Program-made: the position numbers and the translations under genes | Notes under the pieces: generated by a model | The model's input: the letters and a program-made list of their open reading frames with translations, nothing else | Told to the model about the DNA's origin: nothing | The model's database searches: none | Shown here: positions 30,815-39,767 of the stretch, piece by piece | Numbering within the stretch: the first letter of the stretch is position 1 | Layout of the letters: every line of letters begins with the position of its first letter | Source: Xanthomonas theicola | GTDB taxonomy: Bacteria; Pseudomonadota; Gammaproteobacteria; Xanthomonadales; Xanthomonadaceae | NCBI RefSeq assembly: GCF_014236795.1 | Contig: NZ_CP049017.1 | Location: forward strand, 3,450,001-3,514,000 | Reading direction: 5' to 3' | DNA: 64,000 nucleotides

Positions 30815-31870
30815 TCAAAGACGCCGGCTGATCGTGAAGCTGCCGAACACCGGGGTCTGCTTCTGCAGATCGAATTCGCGGGTGCTCCAGTAGCGCGCCA
30901 GCGCCAGTTTCCACCTCCCGCGGATCACCGCCAAGCCGAGTCCGACCTCACCTACGAAAGGGCGCTTCTTCACGCTGTGGCTGTCGCGGAAGGTGTTGCC
31001 GTCCAGGGTGATGTCGCGCAGCACCCAGCGCGCGTCGCTGCTCAGGAACAGGTGCGCCGACCAGCCGCGGCCCAGGCCGTCGCGGGGCGGGGCGGTGTTC
31101 TCGCCGGCCGGGCGCAGTGGCGAGCTGCCGAAGTCGTCCGGCAGCTTCCAGCCGAAGCGCACCTCGGCGCCGGCATTGGCATGCGTCTCCAACGTGCCCA
31201 GCGCGCCGCCCCAATGGCGGATCGCGTCCCAGCCCCAGCCGTCGGCGTTGACCGCCGCCTCGCCGGGCCAGCGGCGCATGCGTTCGTGCAGCACGCGGAA
31301 CACCGGTTCGTCGTGCAACTGGTTGTCCCAGCCGAGGAACTTGGCGTTGCCGAGCAGCTCGTGCACCGCGTCCTGCACCTGCTTGCCCTGCGCGGATGGG
31401 CCAACCATGCCCAGCGCCAGCTGGGTGGTGCGCAGGCGGTCCTGGTTGCGCGCGTTGTAGCCGATGTTCACCAGCAGCACGCCGACATAGGGGCGGTCGT
31501 CCTTGATCGGGCCGCGGCGGGTCTTGTCGGTCGGGGTGAAGATGGCCTGGCCGAAACTGAACACCATGTTCTGTTGCTTGGACGCGCCCGGGCGCAGCCA
31601 TTCCAGGTAGCGGTTGAGCGCACGCGCCAGCCGCGGCAGGCAGGGATCGTCGATATAGTCGGTCAGGTTCGGCGATACCAGAGTCGCACCGAAGCCGTTG
31701 GTATAGCCCTGGTCCTGGCCGGCGCCGCCGAGCAGGTCGTTGTCGGCCCGGAAGTTCCCTGTGGGCGGCGTGTCCTCCAGCGTGCTGGTGGAGCAGCGGT
31801 CGGCGGCGGCGGGCAGCGAGGCGATGGCGAGCGGGACGGCGAAGGCGAGAGGCAGGCGCGCTGACGGCAT
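30815..31870 (-). CDS. lpxR: Lipid A deacylase LpxR family outer-membrane protein
   Basis: A 351-residue protein with a signal peptide (LPLAFAVPLAIASLPAAADR) and a beta-barrel-like body. Family landmarks are FRADNDLLGGAGQDQGYTNG near the mature N-terminus (catalytic-site Asn/Asp region), KDDRPYVGVLLVNIGYN, and HNH-poor barrel strands such as GALGTLETHANAGAEVRFGW. LpxR removes the 3'-acyloxyacyl group of lipid A, altering host recognition. Called from the DUF2219-like pattern; enzymatic activity is inferred. Confidence 0.85.
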   Translation of the reverse strand: MPSARLPLAFAVPLAIASLPAAADRCSTSTLEDTPPTGNFRADNDLLGGAGQDQGYTNGFGATLVSPNLTDYIDDPCLPRLARALNRYLEWLRPGASKQQNMVFSFGQAIFTPTDKTRRGPIKDDRPYVGVLLVNIGYNARNQDRLRTTQLALGMVGPSAQGKQVQDAVHELLGNAKFLGWDNQLHDEPVFRVLHERMRRWPGEAAVNADGWGWDAIRHWGGALGTLETHANAGAEVRFGWKLPDDFGSSPLRPAGENTAPPRDGLGRGWSAHLFLSSDARWVLRDITLDGNTFRDSHSVKKRPFVGEVGLGLAVIRGRWKLALARYWSTREFDLQKQTPVFGSFTISRRL

Positions 31871-32125
31871 GGACGACGTCCGGTGCGAAAGGGAGGGAAA
31901 GGGAGGAGAAGCGAGGCGACGCTAGCGTGCGTGCTGCGCGTGTGCCGTGAAGCCGTGTGCAGGCGGCAAGCGGCCGCCAGGCAGGCGGCGACGACCGGCC
32001 GGGAGGGCCGTTGGCCGGACCGCGTCGTTCCGCTGCGGCCGCCGGCCGGGCCGGCGCGGCCGTGCGCCCCTGCGGCGCCCCGGCGCGGCCTTGGGTTTGC
32101 CCGGCGCCGGCCCGATAATGCCGCC

Positions 32126-32404
32126 ATGGACATCGCCTCCGATAACCCCGAACACGGTTTCCAGTTCCCCGGTGTCTTCGAGCTCAGCGCGATGGGCGCG
32201 GCTACCGCCGGACTGGAGGCCGAGTTGCCGCGCCTGCTCGCCCAGGCCGGCGTGGACGTGCTGGAAGAACGCGTCAGCTGGAAGCATTCGTCCAACGGCA
32301 AGTACGTGTCGGTGCGGATCGCCTTCCGTGCCGCCGACCGTTCCCAGTACGACGCCGCACACCAGGCGCTGCGCACGCACCCGGAAGTGAAGTGGACGCT
32401 GTAG
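32126..32404 (+). CDS. ybeD: DUF493 family protein YbeD
   Basis: A 92-residue ACT-like protein with [20 protein letters not shown] and [13 protein letters not shown], ending HPEVKWTL as in E. coli YbeD. It lies directly upstream of lipB, the same order as in many gammaproteobacteria, and overlaps it by 13 nt. Its role is uncertain; a regulatory function near lipoate synthesis is only suggested by context. Confidence 0.9.
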   Translation: MDIASDNPEHGFQFPGVFELSAMGAATAGLEAELPRLLAQAGVDVLEERVSWKHSSNGKYVSVRIAFRAADRSQYDAAHQALRTHPEVKWTL

Positions 32405-33108
32405 CGGACGCCGCCAACGCCGCACGCGCGCCCGAAGCGCCGGCGCTGCCGCCGTGCCGGGTGCGCGATCTCGGCCGCCACCCCTACGCGCCGGTGTGGC
32501 GGGCGATGCAGCGCTTCACCGATGTGCGCGACGAGGCCAGTGCCGACGAGCTGTGGGTGGTCGAGCACGAGCCGGTGTTCACCCTCGGTCAGGCCGGCAA
32601 GCCCGAGCACGTGCTGGCGCCCGGCGACATCCCGGTGCTGCACGTGGACCGCGGCGGCCAGGTCACCTACCACGGCCCGGGCCAGTTGGTGGTGTATCCG
32701 CTGCTGGACCTGCGCCGGCTCCGCATCGGAGTGCGCGACTACGTGTGTCGGATCGAGCAGGCGATCATCGATACGCTGGACGAATGGAACATCCTCGGCC
32801 AGCGCCGCGACGGCGCGCCCGGCGTCTACGTCGGCACCGCCAAGGTCGCCGCGCTCGGCATCCGCGTGCGCCGCGGCTGCACCTTCCACGGCCTGTCGTT
32901 CAACGTGGCGATGGACCTGGGCCCATTCCAGCGCATCAACCCGTGCGGTTACCAGGGCCTGCAGGTGACCTCGGTGCTAGACTTGGGCGGTCCTTCCGGC
33001 ATGCAGGCCGTCAAACCGGTGCTGCTGGCCCAGCTGGCGCGCCAGTTCGGGCTGATCCTGCAGCCGCTCGACGCCCTGCCCGACCTCACGCCCACGCACG
33101 CGGCCTGA
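32392..33108 (+). CDS. lipB: Octanoyl-[ACP]:protein N-octanoyltransferase LipB
   Basis: A 238-residue enzyme transferring octanoyl from ACP to lipoyl domains. It has the signature [18 protein letters not shown], Lys151 in [12 protein letters not shown], and the acyl-thioester Cys185 in NPCGYQGL, which form the Cys/Lys dyad. GTG 32392 inside the end of ybeD is the likely start, as no later start leaves the family N-terminus intact. It is followed 22 bp later by lipA. Confidence 0.94.
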   Translation: MDAVADAANAARAPEAPALPPCRVRDLGRHPYAPVWRAMQRFTDVRDEASADELWVVEHEPVFTLGQAGKPEHVLAPGDIPVLHVDRGGQVTYHGPGQLVVYPLLDLRRLRIGVRDYVCRIEQAIIDTLDEWNILGQRRDGAPGVYVGTAKVAALGIRVRRGCTFHGLSFNVAMDLGPFQRINPCGYQGLQVTSVLDLGGPSGMQAVKPVLLAQLARQFGLILQPLDALPDLTPTHAA

Positions 33109-33130
33109 CCGCCTGCCCGCCGACGACGCC

Positions 33131-34192
33131 ATGACCCAGCCCAGCGCACGCACCATCCCCTTGCAGGTCGTTTCCGGCGACAGCGCGCCCGCGCCGCTGC
33201 AGGCCGGCGTCAAGCAAGTGGGCGGGGACAAGATCAATCGCTCGCCGGTGCAGTTCGCCGACGCGCCGATGTTGCGCAAGCCGTCCTGGATCCGGGTGCG
33301 GATCCCGTCCGGCAACGCGGTGCAGAACCTCAAGGCCAGGCTGCGCGAGAACCGCCTGGTCACGGTCTGCGAGGAAGCCAGCTGCCCGAACATCCACGAG
33401 TGCTTCAGCCACGGCACCGCCACCTTCATGATCCTGGGCGAGGTCTGCACCCGCCGCTGCTCATTCTGCGACGTCGCCCACGGCCGGCCCAAGCCGCCGG
33501 ACGCCGGTGAGCCGGCCAGCCTGGCGCAGACCGTGGCCGACATGGGCCTGCGCTACGTGGTGGTGACCAGCGTCGACCGCGACGACTTGCGCGACGGCGG
33601 CGCCCAGCACTTCGCCGACTGCATCGGCGCGATCCGCTCTGCCGCGCCGGCCACCCGCATCGAGATCCTGACCCCGGACTTCCGCGGCAAGGGCCGCATG
33701 GACCGCGCGCTGGAGATCCTGGCGACCAATCCGCCGGACGTGTTCAACCACAACATCGAGACGGTGCCGGACCTGTATCCGAACGTGCGTCCCGGCGCCG
33801 ACTACCAGTGGTCGCTGACCCTGCTGCAGAAGTTCAAGGCGCAGCATCCTGCCATCGCCACCAAGTCCGGGATCATGCTCGGCCTGGGCGAGAGCCTGGA
33901 GCAGGTGCAGGCCACGCTGCGCGACCTGCGCGCGCACGACGTGGACATGGTCACCATCGGCCAGTACCTGCAGCCCACCGCGTACCACCACCCGGTGATG
34001 CGCTACTGGACGCCGGAGGAGTACAAGGCGCTGGAGGTCTACGGCTACGAGCTGGGCTTCGGCCACGTCGCCTCCGGGCCGATGGTCCGCTCCTCCTACC
34101 ACGCCGATCGTCAGGCCGCCGGGGCCGGCGTCGCTGTGAATTCCAGCGCTAGATCGGACTCTCCATCGCTCCATCGGAATGTACAACAATAA
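33131..34192 (+). CDS. lipA: Lipoyl synthase LipA with a non-homologous C-terminal tail
   Basis: A 353-residue radical SAM enzyme inserting two sulfurs into octanoyl groups. The auxiliary cluster motif [12 protein letters not shown] and the radical-[11 protein letters not shown] are present, as are [25 protein letters not shown] and the C-terminal [12 protein letters not shown] (Ser cluster ligand). Orthologues end just after AAGAGVA. Here about 15 further residues ([18 protein letters not shown] region) follow to TAA 34190-34192. This indicates that the natural stop was displaced by a rearrangement near 34139. Confidence 0.94.
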   Translation: MTQPSARTIPLQVVSGDSAPAPLQAGVKQVGGDKINRSPVQFADAPMLRKPSWIRVRIPSGNAVQNLKARLRENRLVTVCEEASCPNIHECFSHGTATFMILGEVCTRRCSFCDVAHGRPKPPDAGEPASLAQTVADMGLRYVVVTSVDRDDLRDGGAQHFADCIGAIRSAAPATRIEILTPDFRGKGRMDRALEILATNPPDVFNHNIETVPDLYPNVRPGADYQWSLTLLQKFKAQHPAIATKSGIMLGLGESLEQVQATLRDLRAHDVDMVTIGQYLQPTAYHHPVMRYWTPEEYKALEVYGYELGFGHVASGPMVRSSYHADRQAAGAGVAVNSSARSDSPSLHRNVQQ

Positions 34193-34305
34193 ATCGGAAT
34201 GGAGCGATGCCGGAACGCATACCGCCCATCAAGGAATTCCCCGACGACGGCCGGGCTTGACGGATCGAAGGACCCGGTGCGGTCACGCATACGGAGCATG
34301 AGCCG

Positions 34306-34869
34306 GTGATCGACGTTCACCTCACTCCTGATTCTCTGTTCAATTTAACCAACAACAGACCCCCAACGCCCGCAGCGCCTGAACGTAAGCAGGCACGAGT
34401 TGGTATTGGCCAACTCCCTTGCCTCAAGATTGGCTCCCACTGGCGGAACACGCGGGCGCAACCAATGCAAGCGGGTGTTCGCCGTATGCTGCGAGGCACC
34501 AACGTTACGGAGGGTGGGACACAACTTGTAAGGTTGGGTCATTCGTTCGGACGGCTTGAAGGAAAGAAGGCGGGACAGAACTGGCTGATCCCGCCTTTCA
34601 GGTATCCATTTCCACGAGAGATCGTGGACTCCAAATGCATTGCCATTGGGCATGATGGCGATCCTTACGGGATTCTGTTGCCCGTCACCGAAGCTATCCG
34701 CCTCCACTATGCCGCATCTACTGACTTGGCACACGTCATGTTCAGTGATGCGTTGCAGCTTGACAAAAACCATGTAATCGATTCGGAGTTCAGCGGACTC
34801 GCTGGCGCCCCGAATCAGCACATGAGTTGTGGCACTTCGGCGATGGCTAGTGTGCTGTCTCAGAAATAA
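34306..34869 (+). pseudogene. Hypothetical protein gene truncated by an IS630 remnant
   Basis: A 187-residue frame in lower-GC sequence. The more conserved-looking part is LIPPFRYPFPREIVDSKCIA, IGHDGDPYGILLPVTEAIRL and HYAASTDLAHVMFSDALQ. The last residues (SVLSQK) come from the IS630 end that starts at 34850. Removing the element and one TA copy restores an ending ASRFRRVARL and a stop at about 35110. No family recognised. It could also start at the internal Met of MQAGVRRML. Confidence 0.5.
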
Positions 34870-35079
34870 TATCCCTCACGCTTGCGATGCCATTGCTTCG
34901 CGGGCTCGCTGAATTTTGTTCAAGATGTCTTCCCCTTTGGCGTTCCAAACGTAGCGAGTGGGCTGTGCTCTTCGGGTGTCAGGGTAATGTTCTGCGAGTT
35001 CATCTGCCCGTCTCCGGTCTGTTGCTGACAGGGGAAGCATAGACAATTTTTAGGAAACGTTATTTTTGAGACGGAACAC
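34850..35079 (-). mobile_element. IS630-family remnant (230 bp, internally deleted, MITE-like)
   Basis: Both ends are present: GTGTGCTGTCTCAGAAATAA (left) and GTGTTCCGTCTCAAAAATAA (right, complemented), each flanked by TA (34848-34849 and 35080-35081), the IS630 target duplication. Inside, the minus strand encodes only the end of a transposase (PTRYVWNAKGEDILNKIQRA), nearly the same as in the element at 43609-44778. About 80 percent of a full element has been lost. Confidence 0.85.
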
Positions 35080-35255
35080 TAGTAGATTCCGAAGGGTGGC
35101 ACGGCTATGATGCGGCAAGGCGTGCAGTTCGCTATGGTGCGGGAGGCGTTTTGACGTCACCTTCACGAATGGGCTCCCTGGAATCCGGCGCCCAACACTG
35201 GAACTTAGCATTTCATCATATGTTTGGATCAAAAATTCACGTGGCGTGATGGGCT

Positions 35256-35684
35256 ATGGTGCACAGACCGACTACAGGCTTTTTCAGACCCTTCCTGCTC
35301 TTTTGGGCTTCCCTATCAATTGCAACAGGATGCGCCGCTATGAACGACTCCAACGAGTCCCGCTCTGATGCTTTCCGGCCAGTGCAATCCAGCGCTGAGG
35401 CCAAGGCGCAGCTTGCCGGTTGGATCGCCCCAGGCATACCTATCTCGGACGCGGTACGGAAACTTACGTCAAAGGGCTTTGCTTGCGAAACGACGATGCC
35501 CCTATCGCCGGACGCGCAGTCGTCCGTGGTTTGCTCTTATCTAACTCCGCCGCCGCCGCCTCCAGAGAAGCGGCTTGTGACCCCAATGACACCCGTCACA
35601 TGGATCGTCACGTTGAACTCTAAGGACGGAGCCACGATCAGCGGCTTTCAAGCGGCGCGCTCCCCTAAAGAAATCGGAGAGTGA
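35256..35684 (+). CDS. Small lipoprotein, possible immunity-type protein
   Basis: A 142-residue protein with an N-terminal lipoprotein signal (FLLFWASLSIATGCAAM, lipobox ATGC at about residue 26). The mature part has GWIAPGIPISDAVRKLTSKG, a lone FACETTM cysteine, SVVCSYL, and a PPPPPP run. Small two-cysteine lipoproteins of this kind resemble the immunity partners (X-Tfi) of Xanthomonas type IV effectors, but this is only a likeness. It is 3 bp upstream of the next gene, so co-transcribed. Unusually AT-rich codons for the window. Confidence 0.7.
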   Translation: MVHRPTTGFFRPFLLFWASLSIATGCAAMNDSNESRSDAFRPVQSSAEAKAQLAGWIAPGIPISDAVRKLTSKGFACETTMPLSPDAQSSVVCSYLTPPPPPPEKRLVTPMTPVTWIVTLNSKDGATISGFQAARSPKEIGE

Positions 35685-35687
35685 GAA

Positions 35688-36728
35688 ATGCCAGACGACC
35701 AAGCCAAGATCATCGTAGGAGCAAGCCCCGTTGCCGCTGATCGACGGCATACTTATCTCCTTTTTGAACGATCCGATGGTAGTCAAATTGTCGTTCGCGG
35801 CGGTCCGGATGCGCGTGCAGAAGGCAACGACCTTGCCAACCTCGCAGAAAGCACGCTGCTAGGTTCCGACAAGTTCGGCAACATTCGTGTTGATGCCGCT
35901 CCCTACATCCCCCCATACAATGCTGTCTATCAAAGACAAGCTGACGGGTCCATTCGCCCCCTGCCCGCAGATCAAGCCAACCCCGACGATCCCTCGCTTG
36001 TCAGAGATTCCAAAGGGAAGCCTGTAGAACAATCGGAAGCCGCCCCGGATTGGCCGCTTCCCGGCGAGAAGCACGAGCGCGCTATCGTTTGGAAAGGAAC
36101 AGATCAAGAGATTGAAAGGAAGCTGAGTTCTGCGCTGACGGCGGGCCAGCAAATTAACGATGCCAAGCTCGAATATTCGCCCCTGTACAACAACAGCAAC
36201 GGCGTGACAGGCCTTTTGTTGAAATCGGCCGGCGTGAAACCATCGTTGCCGCTAGACAAGAACGGGCAGCAGGTGGATGCGCCTAATTTCGGCGAAAACC
36301 TGTATCAGAACGTTGGTCTAGCCTCTAACCGGAGCGGCTATTCGTTCGACGGCAAGCAGTGGCGCGACGACGATGATCGGAAGATCAAGCCTCCCCACTC
36401 GGGGGAGCCCGTTGTCCCGCTTGATCCTAACGAGAAGGAAAAATCTCGCTCAGGTTCTTTCGATAGCAGCTATAACGCCCAGCCTGACAGAATGCAGCAA
36501 GGCAAGCAGGCTTTCAGTACCGGCGATCCAGACCTCGACCGACTGGCCGCCGCGCTGGCCGCCGACGACGACGACGCTTTTTCCAAAGTATGCGATCAGA
36601 TCGAGCAATCGCCACAAGTACAGGCATACGAACAATGGGGGCGCGAACTGGCTGCCTTCGAGCAAAGACAAGAACTCCAGCAGCAAGAGGTGGCTCGCCA
36701 AGTGCAAGGCCCCGTGATGACACGCTAA
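35688..36728 (+). CDS. Polar protein with Q-rich tail, effector-like, unknown function
   Basis: A 346-residue soluble protein without signal peptide. The N-terminal half has YLLFERSDGSQIVVRGGPDA and DAAPYIPPYNAVYQ; the middle has KLEYSPLYNNSNGVTGLLLK, an NSN pattern seen in some toxin hydrolase-like domains. The C-terminal region (DPDLDRLAAALAADDDDAF, then ELAAFEQRQELQQQEVARQ ending GPVMTR) is Q-rich. That ending resembles the SPVMG ending of the XVIPCD gene at 29465, but the XVIPCD core motif is absent. No catalytic Cys triad visible. Between a lipoprotein gene and a coiled-coil gene; function unknown. Confidence 0.7.
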   Translation: MPDDQAKIIVGASPVAADRRHTYLLFERSDGSQIVVRGGPDARAEGNDLANLAESTLLGSDKFGNIRVDAAPYIPPYNAVYQRQADGSIRPLPADQANPDDPSLVRDSKGKPVEQSEAAPDWPLPGEKHERAIVWKGTDQEIERKLSSALTAGQQINDAKLEYSPLYNNSNGVTGLLLKSAGVKPSLPLDKNGQQVDAPNFGENLYQNVGLASNRSGYSFDGKQWRDDDDRKIKPPHSGEPVVPLDPNEKEKSRSGSFDSSYNAQPDRMQQGKQAFSTGDPDLDRLAAALAADDDDAFSKVCDQIEQSPQVQAYEQWGRELAAFEQRQELQQQEVARQVQGPVMTR

Positions 36729-36753
36729 CTTTCACCATCACCGAGGGTCGTTC

Positions 36754-37320
36754 ATGTCTAGCGAGAAAGAGCTATCCGAACTGATTGTGTCGCTGCAAAA
36801 CACGCTCAAGCTGCAATCCGCGCTAATCGCGAAATTCGAGCAGCGCGAAGCGCGCATGCAAGCCGCCTTCGATCAGCGGATGCAGGCGTTACAAAACGAG
36901 GTCACACAGGTACATCGCCGGGTTGATGGCATCGTCGGCGATGCCAGTTCCCAGATCGCCAAGGAAGCCAAGAATGCCGTAGCTCCCGTCGCGGCGCAGT
37001 ACGACCGTGACGTATCGGCCACGTCTGCGCAGCTACAAAAGGCGAACAAGACGGTGTGGATGTGGTTCGGTGCCGCAGGCGCCATTCTGCTGCTGGTGCT
37101 GCTCGTTGGCTGGGCCGTGCTGGGCTATTACCGGCGCGAGCTGGCATCAACGAAAGAAGAACTGCGACGCTATGAGAATGCCGTGCCTATCGTGCAAGCG
37201 TTCTATGCCTCCGATGCGGTCGTTTGCGACGGGCGTATTTGCTCGAACAACGATCCCAATGGGAAGCGCGTAGGAGACAAGCGCCAGTATCGGCAAGCGA
37301 AGCCGCGACCATCGCAGTGA
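36754..37320 (+). CDS. Coiled-coil, single-pass membrane protein (mobilisation-protein-like)
   Basis: A 188-residue protein: a predicted coiled coil over residues 1-100 (LQSALIAKFEQREARMQAAF, MQALQNEVTQVHRRVDGIVG), one membrane helix (MWFGAAGAILLLVLLVGWAVLG), a short charged stretch, then a cysteine-containing end (DAVVCDGRICSNNDPNGKRV) finishing KRQYRQAKPRPSQ. The layout resembles plasmid mobilisation or relaxation accessory proteins. No relaxase gene is near. It is 25 bp after the preceding gene and probably in the same operon. Confidence 0.7.
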   Translation: MSSEKELSELIVSLQNTLKLQSALIAKFEQREARMQAAFDQRMQALQNEVTQVHRRVDGIVGDASSQIAKEAKNAVAPVAAQYDRDVSATSAQLQKANKTVWMWFGAAGAILLLVLLVGWAVLGYYRRELASTKEELRRYENAVPIVQAFYASDAVVCDGRICSNNDPNGKRVGDKRQYRQAKPRPSQ

Positions 37321-37495
37321 CGCGCTCAATCGGGAGCGCCAATTCACGATGGGAGCCCCCGCATGATGTTATGTGTCGCGTCCCGGATGATTACATAGAC
37401 TCTAAGCGCTATCCACTCTTCATGCTTCGACGTCCCCCCGGTTTTGAGTAGCACGGCGATTTGGAGTCCAATCCCCAACGAGACGGAGATTGGAC

Positions 37496-37759
37496 GTGAA
37501 GAAGCGCTTTTCCGAAGAGCAGATCATCGGCTTCCTGCGTGAGGCCGAAGCCGGCGTGGCGGTGAAGGACCTGTGCCGGCGGCACGGGTTCAGCGAGGCC
37601 TCCTACTACCTGTGGCGCAGCAAGTTCGGCGGCATGAGCGTGCCGGAGGCCAAGCGGCTCAAGGAGCTGGAGGCGGAGAACACGCGGCTGAAGAAGCTGC
37701 TGGCCGAGCAGCTGTTCGAGAACGACGTCATCAAGGACGCCCTGCGAAAAAAGTGGTGA
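37496..37759 (+). CDS. IS3-family transposase OrfA
   Basis: An 87-residue helix-turn-helix and leucine-zipper protein starting at GTG 37496 ([58 protein letters not shown]). It ends in a run of six A residues (GAAAAAAGTGG), a usual -1 frameshift site from which an OrfAB fusion would be made. Confidence 0.9.
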   Translation: MKKRFSEEQIIGFLREAEAGVAVKDLCRRHGFSEASYYLWRSKFGGMSVPEAKRLKELEAENTRLKKLLAEQLFENDVIKDALRKKW

Positions 37760-38601
37760 CCGCACCGGCGCGCAGGATGCTGGTGCGGCACCTGATGGAG
37801 CGCGGGCTCCCTGAGCGGCGGGCGCTGGCCGTGGTGCGGATGAGCGCCAGCGCGCTGCGCTACGTCCCACGTCCGGATCGCAACGTCGAGCTGCGCGAGC
37901 GGATCCTGGCGCTAGCGCAGCGGCACAAGCGCTACGGCGTCGGGATGATCTATCTGAAGCTGCGGCAGGAGCAGTGGCCGGTGAACTACAAGCGGGTGGA
38001 ACGGCTGTATCAGGAGGCCAGGTTGCAGGTGCGCCGGCGCAAGCGGAAGAAGGTGCTGCTGGGCGAGCGCCAACCGTTGCTTCGGCCTGGAACCGCCAAC
38101 CAGGTCTGGTCGATGGACTTCGTGTTCGACCGCACCGCCGAGGGCCGGGTGCTCAAGGCCCTGACCATCGTCGACGATGCCACGCACGAGGCGGTGGCGA
38201 TCGAGGTGGAGCGGGCCATCTCCGGCCACGGCGTGGCCCGGGTGCTGGATCGGCTGGCGCTGACACGGGGTCTGCCGCAGGTGATCCGCACCGACAACGG
38301 CAAGGAGTTCTGCGGCAAGACGATGGTGACGTGGGCCCACGAGCGCGGTGTGCAGCTGCGCTTGATCCAGCCAGGCAAGCCGAACCAGAACGCCTACATC
38401 GAGAGCTTCAACGGCCGCCTGCGCGACGAATGCCTCAACGAGCACTGGTTCCCGAGGCTGCTGCACGCCCGCACCGAGATCGAGACCTGGCGACGGGAAT
38501 ATAACGAGGAGCGACCGAAGAAGATCTTGGGCGGCCTGACCCCGGCCGCCTATGCCCAACAGCTAGCGGCCAAAGCCGCTACGATGAAACCCGGACTCTA
38601 A
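37756..38601 (+). CDS. IS3-family transposase OrfB (DDE integrase)
   Basis: A 281-residue catalytic subunit overlapping OrfA by 4 nt. DDE residues lie in [19 protein letters not shown] and [20 protein letters not shown]. The end MKPGL stops at a TAA that is part of the IS5 target CTAA (38598-38601). No internal damage seen; probably intact or only trimmed at the last residues. Confidence 0.9.
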   Translation: MTAPARRMLVRHLMERGLPERRALAVVRMSASALRYVPRPDRNVELRERILALAQRHKRYGVGMIYLKLRQEQWPVNYKRVERLYQEARLQVRRRKRKKVLLGERQPLLRPGTANQVWSMDFVFDRTAEGRVLKALTIVDDATHEAVAIEVERAISGHGVARVLDRLALTRGLPQVIRTDNGKEFCGKTMVTWAHERGVQLRLIQPGKPNQNAYIESFNGRLRDECLNEHWFPRLLHARTEIETWRREYNEERPKKILGGLTPAAYAQQLAAKAATMKPGL

Positions 38602-39763
38602 GGATGGTCTGAACAACTCCCTCTGATCCTGCGACAATCGTACAAAGCCCAACAGGACAACGACGATGCAATTGTCTTTCGGCGACGCGGAGTACAACGG
38701 CAAGCGCAAGCAGACGCGGCGCGAAAGGTTGCTGGCCGAGATGGATCAGGTGGTGCCGTGGAAAGACCTGCTGGCGCTGATCGCGCCGCACTATCCGAAG
38801 TCGGGCCATCCGGGCCGTCAGCCGTACCCGCTGGAGACAATGCTGCGCATCCACTTTCTGCAGCAGTGGTACGCACTGAGCGACCCGGGCGCGGAAGAAG
38901 CCTTGTACGACACGGCGTCGATGCGCCGTTTCGCCAGGATCGGCGGGTTGGATGAGGTGCCGGACGAGACCACGATCCTCAACTTCCGCCGGTTGCTGGA
39001 GACGCACGATCTGGCGCGCACGCTGTTCAACCGGGTCAACGCGCACCTATCGCGCAAGGGCCAGAGCCTGCGCGGCGGCACCATCGTGGACGCCACGATC
39101 ATTGCCGCGCCCAGCTCGACCAAGAACAAGAACGGCGAGCGCGACCCGGAAATGCACCAGACCAAGAAGGGCAATCAGTACTACTTCGGGATGAAAGCGC
39201 ACATCGGCGTGGACGATGAGTCCGGGCTGGTGCACCACTTGGAATGCACGGCGGCCAACGCCGCAGATATCACCCAGGCGCACAAGCTGCTGCACGGCAA
39301 GGAAGACACGGTATGCGGCGACAGCGGCTACACCGGGCTGGCCAAGCGCGAGGAGATGGCGAGCAAGCGCAAGCTGCGCTATCTGATCGCGGAGAAGCCC
39401 TCGAAGCTGAAGCAGATCAAGAGCAAGCGCGAATTGAAGTGGGCACAGCGCTGGGAGCACGCCAAGGCCAGCCTGAGGGCGAAGGTGGAGCATCCGTTCC
39501 GGGTGATCAAGCGCCAGTTTGGCTACGTCAAGGTGCGCTATCGCGGCCTGGCGAAGAACACGGCGCAAGTGCTGACGCTGTTTGCGCTGTCGAACCTGTG
39601 GCTGAAGCGAAAGCAGTTGCTGCCTGTCGTGGGGAGGGTGTGCCTGTAATCCGGGAAATACCCCGGAAATGCGCCGGAAACGGCGAAAAACCGAGGGTCT
39701 GAGCGCCGTGGGCGTGGTCGATATGGCTTGCCTCATCCTCCGACCGCGTTGATCAGACTATCC
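38602..39763 (+). mobile_element. IS5-family element, tandem copy 1
   Basis: 1162 bp, beginning GGATGGTCTGAACAACTCC and ending in GATCAGACTATCC (inverted ends GGATGGTCTGAAC / GGATAGTCTGATC). Flanked by CTAA on both sides. The right CTAA (39764-39767) is shared with copy 2. Confidence 0.92.
38666..39649 (+). CDS. IS5-family transposase (copy 1)
   Basis: A 327-residue intact transposase. N-terminal MQLSFGDAEYNGKRKQTRR and the IS5 group segment HPGRQPYPLETMLRIHFLQQ are followed by DDE residues in GTIVDATIIAAPSS, VCGDSGYTG and the RAKVEHPFRVIKRQFG Y-2-R-3-E region. The reading frame is undamaged, so the element is potentially active. Confidence 0.92.
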   Translation: MQLSFGDAEYNGKRKQTRRERLLAEMDQVVPWKDLLALIAPHYPKSGHPGRQPYPLETMLRIHFLQQWYALSDPGAEEALYDTASMRRFARIGGLDEVPDETTILNFRRLLETHDLARTLFNRVNAHLSRKGQSLRGGTIVDATIIAAPSSTKNKNGERDPEMHQTKKGNQYYFGMKAHIGVDDESGLVHHLECTAANAADITQAHKLLHGKEDTVCGDSGYTGLAKREEMASKRKLRYLIAEKPSKLKQIKSKRELKWAQRWEHAKASLRAKVEHPFRVIKRQFGYVKVRYRGLAKNTAQVLTLFALSNLWLKRKQLLPVVGRVCL

Positions 39764-39767
39764 CTAA

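Larger units (their letters stand above)
37459..38601 (+). mobile_element. IS3-family element
   Basis: Contains orfA and orfB. Short inverted ends TTGGAGTCC (about 37459) and TTAGAGTCC (complement of the right end at about 38601) are visible. The right end coincides with the CTAA target of the adjacent IS5 copy, so the exact boundary may be altered. Confidence 0.7.

Noticed and set aside
34139..34305. tRNA gene or phage attachment site at the island border
   Set aside because: No cloverleaf or CCA-type tRNA end, no integrase and no matching direct repeat at the other border.
35688..36728. XVIPCD domain in the Q-tailed protein
   Set aside because: The DHV and F-VQG core motifs are absent; only the Q-rich end is similar, so it was not called an effector.
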